Positions 49,832-59,382 of a stretch of DNA of 64,000 bases are shown here, piece after piece. The stretch comes from Burkholderiales bacterium (lineage in GTDB: Bacteria; Pseudomonadota; Gammaproteobacteria; Burkholderiales; Burkholderiaceae_B). The notes under the pieces were generated by a model. That model ran no database searches. It saw nothing but the letters and a program-made list of their open reading frames with translations, and was not told the DNA's origin. Made by a program: the position numbers and the translations under genes. Positions within the stretch are counted from its first letter, which is position 1, and each line of letters begins with the position of its first letter. The stretch is taken from the NCBI GenBank assembly GCA_027484315.1, contig JAIXTE010000015.1, forward strand, positions 1 to 64,000, given 5' to 3'.

Positions 49832-51100
49832 ATGGAGCTTTTTGCAGTCGGCCTGAATTACCAATCCGCACCGCTCGCTTTGCGCGAGCGCTTGGCGTTT
49901 CCGGCCGAACAATTGCAGGAAGCGCTGCGCGGCCTTGCGCAACGCGTGCAGGCACCTGAAGCCGCCATTCTGTCCACCTGCAACCGCACGGAAGTGTATT
50001 GCGCCAGCAGCAACATCGAACAGCTCAAGCTCGAATTGCTCGAATGGCTGGCCAACAACCGCAACATACCCCCCCAGGAATTGAGCCCCCATCTTTACAT
50101 TCTTCCCCAACAGGAAGTGGTACGCCATGCGTTTCGCGTGGCCAGCGGGCTCGACTCCATGGTACTGGGTGAAGCACAAATTCTGGGGCAAATGAAACAG
50201 GCTGCACGCACTGCGGAAGAAGCGGGCACCCTGGGGCAAATGCTGCACCAACTGTTCCAACGTACTTTCTCTGTTGCGAAAGAGGTGCGGTCACACACTG
50301 AAATTGGCGCCCATTCGGTGTCCATGGCTTCCGCAGCAGTGAAACTGGCCAGTCGTATTTTTGGCGACCTCAGCAAACGCCACGTGCTGTTTGTCGGCGC
50401 AGGGGAAATGATTCAGCTGTGTGCCACCCACTTTGCAGCGCAAAACCCCAAAAGCATCACCATTGCCAACCGAAGCGCAGACCGCGCACAGCATCTGGCC
50501 AATGCCCATGGTGCATCGGTTATCGGACTGGCCCAAGTGCCAGAACAACTTGCAAAATCGGACATCGTGATTTCCTGCACGGCCAGCACCCTTCCCATCA
50601 TTGGCCTGGGCATGGTGGAAGCAGCCTGCAAAAAACGCAAGCATGAACCTATCTTCATGCTGGACCTGGCCGTACCCCGCGACATTGAAACCCAGGTGAG
50701 CAAGCTGGATGATGTGTTCCTGTATTCGGTCGACGACCTCAGCCAGATTGTCCAGGAAGGCCGTGAACAACGGGCTGCAGCAGTGGAACAGGCCGAAGTC
50801 ATTATTGAATCGCAGGTTCAGGGCTTCATGAGATGGATGAGTGAACGCTCGCTGGTGCCCACCATCCAGGAAATTCACCAAAAAGCAGACGACATTGCCC
50901 AGCTTGAGCTGGAGCACGCCCGCAAACAACTGGCCAAAGGCACCCCCGCGGACGAGGTGCTGCAGCTGATGGCCCACCGCATGAGCGCCAAATTCATGCA
51001 CGGCCCCATGCAGGCCCTGCACCAGGCCACCCCTGTCGAACGGGAAGCCCTCTCCAAGTGGCTTCCGCAACTTTTCAACATCAAGAACACAGACAAATAG
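49832..51100 (+). CDS. hemA: glutamyl-tRNA reductase
   Basis: The 422-residue protein matches HemA in length and motifs: start MELFAVGLNYQSAPLALRER, the catalytic cysteine in LSTCNRTEVY near residue 50, the NADPH-binding VGAGEMIQLCATH near 190 and the carboxyl-terminal dimerisation helix. It reduces glutamyl-tRNA to glutamate-1-semialdehyde, the first step of haem synthesis. A TATAAT box lies at 49800-49805, without a good -35. prfA starts on the base after its stop. Confidence 0.98.
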   Translation: MELFAVGLNYQSAPLALRERLAFPAEQLQEALRGLAQRVQAPEAAILSTCNRTEVYCASSNIEQLKLELLEWLANNRNIPPQELSPHLYILPQQEVVRHAFRVASGLDSMVLGEAQILGQMKQAARTAEEAGTLGQMLHQLFQRTFSVAKEVRSHTEIGAHSVSMASAAVKLASRIFGDLSKRHVLFVGAGEMIQLCATHFAAQNPKSITIANRSADRAQHLANAHGASVIGLAQVPEQLAKSDIVISCTASTLPIIGLGMVEAACKKRKHEPIFMLDLAVPRDIETQVSKLDDVFLYSVDDLSQIVQEGREQRAAAVEQAEVIIESQVQGFMRWMSERSLVPTIQEIHQKADDIAQLELEHARKQLAKGTPADEVLQLMAHRMSAKFMHGPMQALHQATPVEREALSKWLPQLFNIKNTDK

Positions 51101-52183
51101 ATGAATGACAGCATGCGGAACCGGCTCACGCGCCTCTCCGAGCGCCTGGCCGACCTTGAAGAATTTCTTTCTTCGCAGAACGCCGCCAATGACATGGCGC
51201 AGTTCAAGGCCATCACGCGCGAACGCTCCGAATTGCTGCCAGCCACTGAACGGTTTGCCGAATACCAAAGCATTGAAGCCGACCTGAACACGGCGCGCGA
51301 ATGGCTTTCCGATCCAGACATGCGCGACATGGCCCGCGAGGAAATAGCGCAAAACGAAGCCAAACTCGCACAACTGGAAGCAGACTTGCAACGCCTGCTG
51401 CTGCCCAAAGACCCCAATGACCACCGCAATGCCATGCTCGAAATTCGCGCCGGCACGGGTGGAGATGAATCAGCCCTGTTCGCAGGCGACCTGTTTCGCA
51501 TGTACACAAGGTTTGCGGAACGCCAGGGCTGGCAAATCGAGGTCATGAGCGCAAGCGATTCCGAGCTGGGTGGCTACAAGGAAGTGATTGTTCGCCTGGC
51601 AGGCGACAATGTGTACAAGCACCTGAAGTTCGAGTCCGGCGGGCACCGAGTACAGCGTGTGCCGGCCACCGAGAGCCAGGGGCGCATCCACACCTCCGCC
51701 TGCACAGTGGCCGTGATGGCAGAACCCGACGAAGCGGAAGTTATTGAAATCAACCCGGCCGACTTGCGCATCGACACCTACCGCGCCAGCGGTGCTGGTG
51801 GCCAGCACATCAACAAAACAGACTCCGCTGTTCGAATTACCCACCTGCCCACCGGCCTTGTGGTGGAGTGCCAGGACGAACGCAGCCAGCACAAAAACAA
51901 GGCCAAAGCCATGAAAGTGCTGAATGTGCGCCTGCAAGACAAAATTGACCGGGAACGGCAGGCCGCTGAAGCCTCTGAACGCCGCAGCCTGGTCGGTTCT
52001 GGCGACCGTTCCGAACGAATTCGCACCTACAACTTTCCACAGGGGCGAATGACAGATCACAGAATCAACTTGACCCTGTACAAGCTCGACTACATCATGG
52101 ACGGTGACCTGAATGACCTGATGAACGGCCTGACCGCCTTCCATGAAGCGGAGCTCCTCGCTGAAATCACCGCCAAAGAATGA
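51101..52183 (+). CDS. prfA: peptide chain release factor 1
   Basis: The 360-residue protein is RF1: the GGQ peptidyl-hydrolysis motif in [14 protein letters not shown] near residue 232, preceded by the PxT-type codon-recognition region ([10 protein letters not shown] near 185). It releases peptides at UAA and UAG codons. It lies directly after hemA, and its stop overlaps the prmC start by ATGA. PrmC methylates the GGQ glutamine of this very protein. Confidence 0.98.
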   Translation: MNDSMRNRLTRLSERLADLEEFLSSQNAANDMAQFKAITRERSELLPATERFAEYQSIEADLNTAREWLSDPDMRDMAREEIAQNEAKLAQLEADLQRLLLPKDPNDHRNAMLEIRAGTGGDESALFAGDLFRMYTRFAERQGWQIEVMSASDSELGGYKEVIVRLAGDNVYKHLKFESGGHRVQRVPATESQGRIHTSACTVAVMAEPDEAEVIEINPADLRIDTYRASGAGGQHINKTDSAVRITHLPTGLVVECQDERSQHKNKAKAMKVLNVRLQDKIDRERQAAEASERRSLVGSGDRSERIRTYNFPQGRMTDHRINLTLYKLDYIMDGDLNDLMNGLTAFHEAELLAEITAKE

Positions 52184-53043
52184 GTGCACATCCGCAATCC
52201 ACCATTGAATCGGTGCTTCAACAAACCCGCGCAGAAACAGGCCTGCCGCCCAGTGAACTGCGCATCCTGATGAGCCACATCACCGGGCTGGACCGCGTGG
52301 GCTTGCTCACCAAAGGCGATCGCCCGCTGCACACCGACAAAATCGCCCTATTCAAATCATTGGCCGACAAGCGTCAGCAGGGCCAGCCCATCGCGTACCT
52401 GGTTGAACACAAGGAGTTCTATTCCCGACCATTTTTCGTGGATTCGCGTGTGCTGATACCGCGGCCGGAAACTGAAGAACTGGTTGAACACGCCCTGGGG
52501 TTTCTGGAAAGCAAGTCGACAGAGAACCTGTTGACCCGTGTACTGGACATTGGCTGCGGAAGCGGTGCCATCGCCATCTCGCTTGCCCTGGAAAACCCTA
52601 TTCTAGAAGTCACGGCAAGCGACATCTCCGTGGATGCATTGTGGGTCGCGCAATTCAACGCCAACGAACTGGGCGCCAAGAATGTTCGATTCGTTCAATC
52701 CGACCTTTTTTCCGGACTGCTGAACCATAGCCCCGCACTGGCTTTCGACCTGATTTGCAGCAACCCGCCCTACATTGAACAGGGCGATAAGCACCTTGCC
52801 CAAGGCGACTTGCGTTTTGAGCCCGCAATAGCGCTGACGGACGGCGGAGACGGTCTGCATTTCTACCGGGAAATTGCCCGCCAAAGCCCCACCCTGCTTC
52901 GGGCCGGTGGGGGCGTGTTGGTGGAGCACGGCTACAACCAGCAAGAAGCAGTCCTTGCCATTTTTTCCCAACCGCCCTACACCCAGGTACAAGGTCTGCC
53001 CGACCTGGCCGGCACCCCGCGCTTCGTGTTCGCAAGGGCTTAA
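52180..53043 (+). CDS. prmC: release factor glutamine methyltransferase
   Basis: The 287-residue methyltransferase has a helical amino domain, the SAM-binding motif [16 protein letters not shown] near residue 122, and the catalytic NPPY in CSNPPYIEQ near 190. It methylates the glutamine of the GGQ motif of release factors. Translational overlap with prfA couples enzyme and substrate. Confidence 0.97.
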   Translation: MSAHPQSTIESVLQQTRAETGLPPSELRILMSHITGLDRVGLLTKGDRPLHTDKIALFKSLADKRQQGQPIAYLVEHKEFYSRPFFVDSRVLIPRPETEELVEHALGFLESKSTENLLTRVLDIGCGSGAIAISLALENPILEVTASDISVDALWVAQFNANELGAKNVRFVQSDLFSGLLNHSPALAFDLICSNPPYIEQGDKHLAQGDLRFEPAIALTDGGDGLHFYREIARQSPTLLRAGGGVLVEHGYNQQEAVLAIFSQPPYTQVQGLPDLAGTPRFVFARA

Positions 53044-53146
53044 ATCCGCGCGCATTCACTCGCAAGGCATTGAAAACGAGCGTTTTGTACCCACATCCAG
53101 TACACTACAGGGTTGTAGCAATTCATCCCATTGAAAGGAATTTTTT

Positions 53147-53479
53147 ATGAGCGCTCGCGATTCAATTCATGAAACCGTTACCAGCCACCCCGTGGTTCTG
53201 TTCATGAAAGGAACAGCCCAGTTCCCTATGTGCGGTTTTTCTGGCCGCGCCATTCAAATTCTAAAGGCCTGTGAAGCGGAAAAAGTCGTCACCGTTAACG
53301 TGCTGGATGATCCGGAAATTCGTCAGGGCATCAAGGAATATGCAAACTGGCCAACCATTCCGCAGTTGTATGTCAACGGCGAGTTTTTGGGCGGCTGCGA
53401 CATCATGACAGAGATGTATCAAAGCGGCGAATTGCAGGCATTGATCGCCACGGCGAACGCCTCCTCGAAGTCCGAATAA
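53147..53479 (+). CDS. grxD: monothiol glutaredoxin
   Basis: The 110-residue protein is a class II glutaredoxin with the CGFS active site (Cys29 in PMCGFSGRA), the glutathione-binding Lys21 in FMKGT, the WPTIPQLYVNGEF segment and the GGCDI motif. It carries 2Fe-2S clusters for iron-sulfur assembly. GAAAGGA precedes the ATG. It lies 103 bases after prmC and is followed by ubiX, the usual order in this group. Confidence 0.97.
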   Translation: MSARDSIHETVTSHPVVLFMKGTAQFPMCGFSGRAIQILKACEAEKVVTVNVLDDPEIRQGIKEYANWPTIPQLYVNGEFLGGCDIMTEMYQSGELQALIATANASSKSE

Positions 53480-53537
53480 ACATGAAACCGGCCGCAGCAG
53501 CATCCAGCTCGCGGCGGCCACATTCAGGCATCCAATC

Positions 53538-54134
53538 TTGAGCAGCACCCTTCCCCACTCTTTCAAACAATCCATCACTGTGGCCATTACCGGCGCCAGT
53601 GGTGCCTTGTATGGCCTGAAAATTCTTGACCTGTTGCGCGCACGCGGCGACACGGAAATTCATTTGGTCATTTCTTCGTCAGGTTGGCTCACCCTCGCCA
53701 GTGAAAGCGATTTAAGCAAAACTGAGATTGAGGCCAAGGCACATGTCGTGCATTCGCCCAAGTCGGTTGGCAACTGCATTGCCAGTGGGTCTTATCCGTC
53801 CATGGGCATGGTCATTGCGCCTTGCTCAATGCACACCCTGGCTGCAGTGGCGCATGGCCTGTCGAACAACCTGATCAGCCGGGCTGCAGACGTTGTACTG
53901 AAAGAACGACGCAGGCTCGTCATCATGCCGCGCGAAACCCCGCTGAACTTGGCCCATCTGCGAAACATGGTCAGCGTGACTGAAATGGGAGGCATTGTTA
54001 TGCCCCCAGTTCCCGCCCTTTACCAGCGGCCTGAAAGTATTGACGCCATGGTCACCGACACTGCCCAACACGCCCTTCAGCTTTTGGGATTGCCGAATGT
54101 AAAACGCAACGAGTGGCAGGGCTTGGGCAGTTAA
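53538..54134 (+). CDS. ubiX: flavin prenyltransferase
   Basis: The 198-residue flavoprotein has the UbiX motifs: the FMN-binding ITGASGALYGLKIL near residue 17, the middle SYPSMGMVIAPCSMHTLAAVAHG, and the MPRETPLNLAHLRNM segment near 133. It joins a dimethylallyl group to FMN to make the cofactor of UbiD decarboxylases, used in ubiquinone synthesis. The start is a TTG codon at 53538; no ATG fits before the conserved region. Confidence 0.95.
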   Translation: MSSTLPHSFKQSITVAITGASGALYGLKILDLLRARGDTEIHLVISSSGWLTLASESDLSKTEIEAKAHVVHSPKSVGNCIASGSYPSMGMVIAPCSMHTLAAVAHGLSNNLISRAADVVLKERRRLVIMPRETPLNLAHLRNMVSVTEMGGIVMPPVPALYQRPESIDAMVTDTAQHALQLLGLPNVKRNEWQGLGS

Positions 54135-54206
54135 AACGCGCCAGGTAAGCACCCACCCTTCACTCGCCAGCTTTCCACTATGACTTGATCCGCAGTGCGC
54201 GATCGA

Positions 54207-55073
54207 TCAAGCCGGCACATGGAAGCGCTGCAACAGCCTTTCCTCGCCATCCAATCCCAATTCAGTGAGCATGCTGCGCAAGCGTTGCGCAGCTTTGGGG
54301 TTCGATTTCTGGTGCTTCCTGGCAACAATCAACTCGTTTTTCATTGAGTGTTCCCACCCCACCAACTCCGTCACAGTGACCTGATAACCGTGCGCTTCAA
54401 GCTGCAAACAGCGCAGCACATTGGTCAACTGGCTACCAAACTCACGGGTGTGCAACGGGTGCCGCCACATCTCCACCAAACTGGTTTTACCCAGCTGACT
54501 TGATTTGTTTTGCCGCAAATGTGAAGCCACTTCCGCTTGGCAACAAGGCACAACGACCATGAACTTTGCATTTTTCTTGAGCCCGAATGAGATGGCGTCG
54601 TCAGTGGCTGTATTACAGGCATGCAGCGCGGTCACAATGTCCACCTCATCGGGCAAGTCAGCGTGTTCAGTGGCTTGTGCCACAGGCAAATTGATGAACT
54701 TCATGCCTGCCGTGAAGCCCAGTTTTTCCGCCAACTGTGCCGACTTGTCTACCAAGTCCTGCCGTGTTTCCACACCTGCTACTACGGCTCCTTCAGGGTG
54801 CTGCTTGATGTACAGGTCGTACAAGATGAAACCGAGGTAAGACTTGCCCGCACCATGATCCACCAGGTACACCTTTCCGTCACCAGCCTTGCGTACCTCA
54901 TCGATCAAAGGTTCAATGAAATGGGTCAGGTGATAAACCTGCTTCAGCTTTCTTCGACTGTCTTGGTTGATACCACCTTCGCGCGTCACAATGTGCAAAG
55001 CCTTGAGCAGATCAATCGACTGCCCAGGCTTCAAGTCCAGGGAATCAAGCGGGTTCTTTTTGGTTTTGGACAT
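54207..55073 (-). CDS. SAM-dependent methyltransferase family protein
   Basis: The frame extends upstream to 55307, but the added part runs through a 40-base repeat and looks non-coding; the ATG at 55073 starts MSKTKKNPLDSLD (288 residues). The fold is a class I methyltransferase: VYLVDHGAGKSYLGFILYDL carries the SAM-binding glycine segment near residue 72, with VAGVETRQDLV after it and DIVTALHACNTATDDAI as the active-site strand. The CC pair in VVVPCCQAEVA is a mark of this small family. Its substrate (possibly an RNA or a small molecule) is unknown. Confidence 0.88.
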   Translation of the reverse strand: MSKTKKNPLDSLDLKPGQSIDLLKALHIVTREGGINQDSRRKLKQVYHLTHFIEPLIDEVRKAGDGKVYLVDHGAGKSYLGFILYDLYIKQHPEGAVVAGVETRQDLVDKSAQLAEKLGFTAGMKFINLPVAQATEHADLPDEVDIVTALHACNTATDDAISFGLKKNAKFMVVVPCCQAEVASHLRQNKSSQLGKTSLVEMWRHPLHTREFGSQLTNVLRCLQLEAHGYQVTVTELVGWEHSMKNELIVARKHQKSNPKAAQRLRSMLTELGLDGEERLLQRFHVPA

Positions 55074-55154
55074 GCTGGTTTGCTGCAGTGAATTCAATGC
55101 CCACAGTGTAAAGCGTTCTCGCAGTTCACCCGCCTGATTTAAGCCCCCTCGGTG

Positions 55155-55234
55155 CGATTCAGTTGACTTATCGTAGGGTGAAGCCCATTCGGCCCGATTC
55201 AGTTGACTCATCTTAGGGTAAAGCCCATTTGGCG
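55155..55234. repeat. two direct copies of a 40-bp unit
   Basis: Units 55155-55194 and 55195-55234 agree at 35 of 40 bases and both begin CGATTCAGTTGACT. They lie just upstream of the methyltransferase gene. Confidence 0.85.
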
Positions 55235-55958
55235 CGAATTCCAATCGCTCGCCTGAAAACCTTTTATCCCTTTTTGACCACGTCACACCGCTCACTGAAA
55301 TCGGCAAAACACATTACCGATTTCGGTGGAGCCCTTCGGGCCCACGCAGCGTGCCGGATCAAACGGGCAGGTTTTCTTGAATGGCGAGACGATTGGAACC
55401 TCGCTGCCTCGTGAGCTTGACTCCGACCGTGATTGATCGCGCGTCGGTGGGCGCTGAATGTGACGGGTTGACGCCTGCCCTAGCGTTGGCGCTGGTGCTG
55501 GAACTACTCCGATCGGTGCGTTGAAGGGCCTGCGCCGGGTTGAGCTTCAACAGCGTGGCCAAGCCCGCTGCCCGCAGGAACCCGCTGCGTCTGGGCCTTC
55601 CCGGCAGTGCACTTGTACATGCCGCACATTCATGAAAACCGCCCGGTTTGAACAAGGCTTGAATGCTCGCGCAACGCGCGACACCCAAGCCCGACCTTGT
55701 TTTTTGTCGGGTTTGGGTGAATGAACAGCCTTGGTTCAAGAAGGGATCAACGGTTTTCTGTGCGGGATGTACAAGGCACGCTGGGGAAGCCACAAATAGC
55801 AGTCCAAATTAACGTTACGGCGAATAGGATTCGCGCTGAGGTAGCAAAAATCAGAGGCACATTTCTACGCAACGGAACGACCAAGGCGAGATGGAAGACA
55901 CATGATCAGCGTTCGATTCAAATTTGGTGGAAAATTTCTCAGAACTTCGAGAGAAGAA
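55235..55958. other. long stretch without a convincing gene
   Basis: No frame here has a good start, ribosome site or recognisable motif. A hairpin CCCGAC/GTCGGG with a T-rich loop lies near 55690-55712. Together with the 40-bp repeats this makes about 885 bases of apparently non-coding DNA beside tRNA-Thr. I saw no copy of the tRNA 3' end that would mark an integrated element. Confidence 0.5.
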
Positions 55959-56034
55959 TGGTGCCGCTTGTCGGATTCGAACTGACGACCTACCGCTTAC
56001 AAGGCGGTTGCTCTACCAACTGAGCTAAAGCGGC
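55959..56034 (-). tRNA. tRNA-Thr (anticodon UGU)
   Basis: The minus strand gives a full cloverleaf: acceptor stem GCCGCTT/AAGCGGC, D-arm with AGCTCAGTTGGTAGAGC, anticodon loop CTTGTAA with TGT, and T-arm with GTTCGAATC. The CCA end is encoded (55961-55959), giving 76 bases. Confidence 0.97.
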
Positions 56035-56048
56035 ACTTAAGAGAAGCG

Positions 56049-56591
56049 CTATTTTACTCGAGTCAAATGACTCTTTTTCTTGGGACCCGGCTTTTTCGGT
56101 GTTTTTTCTTCAGATTTTTCTGATTTAGTTACAGCCAGCAATTGGGAATCTTCAGAAACACCCGACACCGAACGCAAACCGGCCGGTTTTTGATCGGGTT
56201 CATTGGCGACTGGCTCATCTTGCTCATCAAGAACAAATTGAACGGCTTCGTTTCCGTCGCCTTCAATTTCAGCCAAGGGCTTCAACACCTCAAAGGCCAT
56301 GCCGTGACCATTCTCGCGCGCATAAATGGCACTGACCTGCTCGATCGGAACAAAAATCTGTCGAGCCACGCCTCCGAACCGGGCCTCAAACTCGACATAC
56401 TCATTGCCCAAAGACAATTTGTTGGTGGCCAACGGCGATGTGTTCAACACAATTTCGCCAGCCTTCACAAATTCTTTAGGCACCTGGGTTTGTTCATTCA
56501 CAGCCACGGCCAGATAAGGCGTGTAACCATTGTCCACACACCATTCATGAATGGCGCGAATCAGGTAGGGCTTGGTTGATACTTCAGTCAC
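56049..56591 (-). CDS. sspB: ClpXP specificity-enhancing factor SspB
   Basis: The 180-residue protein has the SspB Sm-like fold at residues 1-110 (KPYLIRAIHEWCVDNGYTPY, EARFGGVARQIFVPIEQVSAIYARENG, shown in part). A flexible acidic then lysine-rich tail follows, whose end (KSHLTRVK) is the ClpX-binding peptide. It delivers ssrA-tagged proteins to ClpXP. It is downstream of sspA in the same direction. Confidence 0.96.
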   Translation of the reverse strand: MTEVSTKPYLIRAIHEWCVDNGYTPYLAVAVNEQTQVPKEFVKAGEIVLNTSPLATNKLSLGNEYVEFEARFGGVARQIFVPIEQVSAIYARENGHGMAFEVLKPLAEIEGDGNEAVQFVLDEQDEPVANEPDQKPAGLRSVSGVSEDSQLLAVTKSEKSEEKTPKKPGPKKKSHLTRVK

Positions 56592-56628
56592 TGCATTGTC
56601 CTTGGTGATTTCGGGAACACAAAAACCC

Positions 56629-57231
56629 TTAGCGACGCATCACCTTTTCAGAAGGCGTCAGTGCATCGATAAAGGCTGGCTTTGCAAAAATCCGCTCGGC
56701 ATACTTCATCAGTGGCGCAGCAGACTTTGGCAGTTCAATGCCATAGTGTTCCAAACGCCACAACAACGGAGCCAATGCAACGTCCAGCATGGAAAAATCT
56801 TCGCCCAGCATATACTTGCTTTTCAGAAACACTGGGGCCAATTGAGTCAACTGGTCACGAATTGATGACTTGGCCTTGTCCATTGCCTTGGGGTTCCCTG
56901 CTTTTTCCAAAACACTCACGTGCTGGAACAGTTCACGTTCAAAGTTGAACAAGAACAGGCGGGTACGTGCACGCATTACTGGATCGGCGGGCATCAACTG
57001 AGGATGAGGAAAACGCTCATCAATGTATTCATTGATGATATTTGATTCATACAGAATCAAATCGCGTTCTACCAGGATGGGCACCTGACTGTACGGGTTC
57101 ATGACGCTGATGTCGTCGGGCCGATTGAACAGATCAATGTCCTTGATCTCAAAGTCCATGCCTTTTTCGTGCAACACGAAGCGGCAACGCTGAGAATATG
57201 GACAGGTTGTTCCAGAGTATAGAACCATCAT
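56629..57231 (-). CDS. sspA: stringent starvation protein A, glutathione S-transferase fold
   Basis: The frame opens at 57276, but the double ATG at 57231 gives the usual start MMVLYSGTTCPYSQRCRFVL (200 residues). A thioredoxin-fold half (IDLFNRPDDISVMNPYSQVP) is followed by an all-helical half. SspA binds RNA polymerase under starvation and acid stress and has no transferase activity. It sits between the cytochrome bc1 genes and sspB, a common order in Burkholderiales. Confidence 0.95.
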   Translation of the reverse strand: MMVLYSGTTCPYSQRCRFVLHEKGMDFEIKDIDLFNRPDDISVMNPYSQVPILVERDLILYESNIINEYIDERFPHPQLMPADPVMRARTRLFLFNFERELFQHVSVLEKAGNPKAMDKAKSSIRDQLTQLAPVFLKSKYMLGEDFSMLDVALAPLLWRLEHYGIELPKSAAPLMKYAERIFAKPAFIDALTPSEKVMRR

Positions 57232-57306
57232 AATGTTGTCATCCCAAAACAAAAAATGGCCGGGGCGAGCAAACACCCCAGCCTGTATGCAAACTAAGCC
57301 TTTAAC

Positions 57307-58065
57307 TTACTTGATGTCTTTCCAGTAAGCGGCATTCAAACGCCATGCGAATACGGTAAACACACCGAAGAACATCAAGACAATCACACCCAGCTTGAAA
57401 CGGTCTTCACGCACCGGCTCGGCCATGAAAACCAGGAAACTGGTCAGATCGGCCATGGCCTGATCATATTCCACCGTGGTCATTGTCCCGGGTTTGGTCT
57501 GCTCAAAACCTACAAAAGTATGAACGGTCTTGGCAGGGTCATGTGCATCAGCCTTGTCTTCAAACTTGGCAACGCGCTCACCCTGCAACTCCCACAACAC
57601 ATGCGGCATACCCACGTTTGGAAACGCCATGTTATTCCAGCCCGTTGGCTTGGAAGGATCACGGTAATAGGTGCGCAAGTAGGTGTAGATGTAGTCAGCA
57701 CCCGGGCCATTTGAAGAAGCACGTGAACGCGCGATCAATGACAAATCGGGTGGAGCCGCACCAAACCATTTTTTTGCATCCTTCGGATCCATCGCAATGT
57801 TCATGGTGTCACCAACACTGTCGGTGGCGAACATCAGATTTTCCTTGATCTGCTCTTCAGTCAAACCAATCTCGCGCAAACGGTTATAACGCATGCTTTC
57901 CGCTGAATGGCAATTCAGACAGTAATTGGAAAACAGCTTGGCACCGCGCTGCAATGCAGCCAAGTCGTTGGTCAGGTCTGGGGCCTTGTCCAGCGGGTAA
58001 TTGCTTCCCGCGCTGAACACCAGAGATGGCACAAGAGCCAGCAAAGCCAATAATTTTTTCATCAT
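57307..58065 (-). CDS. petC: cytochrome c1 subunit of the bc1 complex
   Basis: The 252-residue protein has a signal peptide (LLALLALVPSLVFSAG), the haem c motif CLNCH at residues 49-53, a likely axial methionine in the region NNMAFPNVGMPH, and a carboxyl-terminal membrane anchor (LGVIVLMFFGVFTVFAW). It takes electrons from the Rieske protein and gives them to a soluble cytochrome c. It is the third gene of petA-petB-petC. AAGGACGAG precedes the first of two adjacent ATG codons. Confidence 0.97.
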   Translation of the reverse strand: MMKKLLALLALVPSLVFSAGSNYPLDKAPDLTNDLAALQRGAKLFSNYCLNCHSAESMRYNRLREIGLTEEQIKENLMFATDSVGDTMNIAMDPKDAKKWFGAAPPDLSLIARSRASSNGPGADYIYTYLRTYYRDPSKPTGWNNMAFPNVGMPHVLWELQGERVAKFEDKADAHDPAKTVHTFVGFEQTKPGTMTTVEYDQAMADLTSFLVFMAEPVREDRFKLGVIVLMFFGVFTVFAWRLNAAYWKDIK

Positions 58066-58091
58066 CTCGTCCTTATTTCGTCCAGTCAGGC

Positions 58092-59357
58092 TCAGTGTGC
58101 GTGAAACACAACACGGTCAGGCACGGGCTTGAATGTGCCCAGCTTCGACCACCATGGCATCGCCATGAAGAACAGGAAGTAATAAAGAGTACCCACCTGA
58201 GAAACCACCTGACCAATGTCTGATGGCGGCTTCACACCCAGATAACCCAGCACGATGAAGTTGATTACGAACACAGCGTAAATCCACTTGTGTAGTGAAG
58301 GGCGATAGCGGATGGACTTCACCGGGCTCTTGTCCAGCCATGGCAGGAAGAACAGGATCACGACCGCGCCACCCATCACCACCACACCCCAGAACTTCGC
58401 ATCAAGGCCCAGGAACGGGAATGTGATGGCACGAAGAATGGAATAGAACGGTGTGAAATACCATACCGGTGCAATGTGCGCAGGCGTTTTCAATGGGTCA
58501 GCTGGAATGAAGTTGTTGTATTCCAGGAAGTAACCACCCATTTCCGGCGCGAAGAACACGATTGCCGAGAAGACCATCAGGAACACACCCACACCCAAAA
58601 TGTCATGCACTGTGTAGTAAGGGTGGAAAGGAATGCCGTCAAGCGGCTTGCCATCGGCACCTTTCTTTTCCTTGATCTCAACGCCATCCGGGTTGTTTGA
58701 ACCCACTTCATGCAACGCCACCAGGTGCGCAGCCACCAAGCCCAGCAACACCAAAGGAATCGCAATGACGTGGAAGGAGAAGAAGCGGTTCAGGGTTGCA
58801 TCAGATACAACATAGTCGCCACGGATCCAGATCGCCAGGTCAGGGCCGATCAAGGGAATCGCAGAGAACAGGTTCACGATGACCTGTGCGCCCCAGTAGC
58901 TCATCTGGCCCCATGGCAACAGGTAACCAAAAAATGCCTCAGCCATCAGACAAAGGAAAATGGCCACACCGAAGATCCAGATCAGTTCACGCGGTTTGCG
59001 ATACGAACCGTACAGCAGGCCACGCATCATGTGCAAATAAACCACCACGAAGAACATGGAAGCACCTGTGGAGTGCATGTAACGCACCAGCCAGCCCCAT
59101 GGCACATCACGCATGATGTATTCCACAGACTGGAAAGCCTTGGCCGCATCGGGTTTGTAGTGCATGACCAGGAAAATACCGGTCACGATCTGGATCACCA
59201 GCACCAACAGGGCCAATGAACCAAAGAAATACCAGAAGTTAAAGTTCTTGGGCGCATAGTACTCGGACAAGTGCGCTTGGTAGGTTGAAGTCAGGGGAAA
59301 GCGCTGGTCAATCCAGCCCAATACGCCTGTCGTTTCAACTTTTTTGTCTGCCGCCAT
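58092..59357 (-). CDS. petB: cytochrome b subunit of the bc1 complex
   Basis: The 421-residue membrane protein has eight or so helices and the four haem-binding histidines in helices B and D (RYMHSTGASMFF with VVYLHMMRG, and FHVIAIPLVLLG with AAHLVALHE). The quinol-oxidation signature is conserved (PWGQMSYWGAQV; the PEW-type loop reads PVWYFTPFYSILR). It oxidises ubiquinol and moves protons by the Q cycle. It lies between petA and petC, 25 bases from each. Confidence 0.97.
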   Translation of the reverse strand: MAADKKVETTGVLGWIDQRFPLTSTYQAHLSEYYAPKNFNFWYFFGSLALLVLVIQIVTGIFLVMHYKPDAAKAFQSVEYIMRDVPWGWLVRYMHSTGASMFFVVVYLHMMRGLLYGSYRKPRELIWIFGVAIFLCLMAEAFFGYLLPWGQMSYWGAQVIVNLFSAIPLIGPDLAIWIRGDYVVSDATLNRFFSFHVIAIPLVLLGLVAAHLVALHEVGSNNPDGVEIKEKKGADGKPLDGIPFHPYYTVHDILGVGVFLMVFSAIVFFAPEMGGYFLEYNNFIPADPLKTPAHIAPVWYFTPFYSILRAITFPFLGLDAKFWGVVVMGGAVVILFFLPWLDKSPVKSIRYRPSLHKWIYAVFVINFIVLGYLGVKPPSDIGQVVSQVGTLYYFLFFMAMPWWSKLGTFKPVPDRVVFHAH

Positions 59358-59382
59358 AATTACTACTCCTCGCGTTCAAATG

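Noticed and set aside
55074-55307. Amino-terminal extension of the methyltransferase frame
   Set aside because: It runs through the 40-bp direct repeats and lacks a ribosome site; the ATG at 55073 gives a natural start.
55359-55793. 144-codon frame in the gap next to tRNA-Thr
   Set aside because: No ribosome site, low-complexity Ser/Ala/Arg content and no motif; treated as non-coding.
55959-56034. tRNA-Thr as an attachment site of an integrated element
   Set aside because: No duplicate of the tRNA 3' end and no integrase were found in the window.
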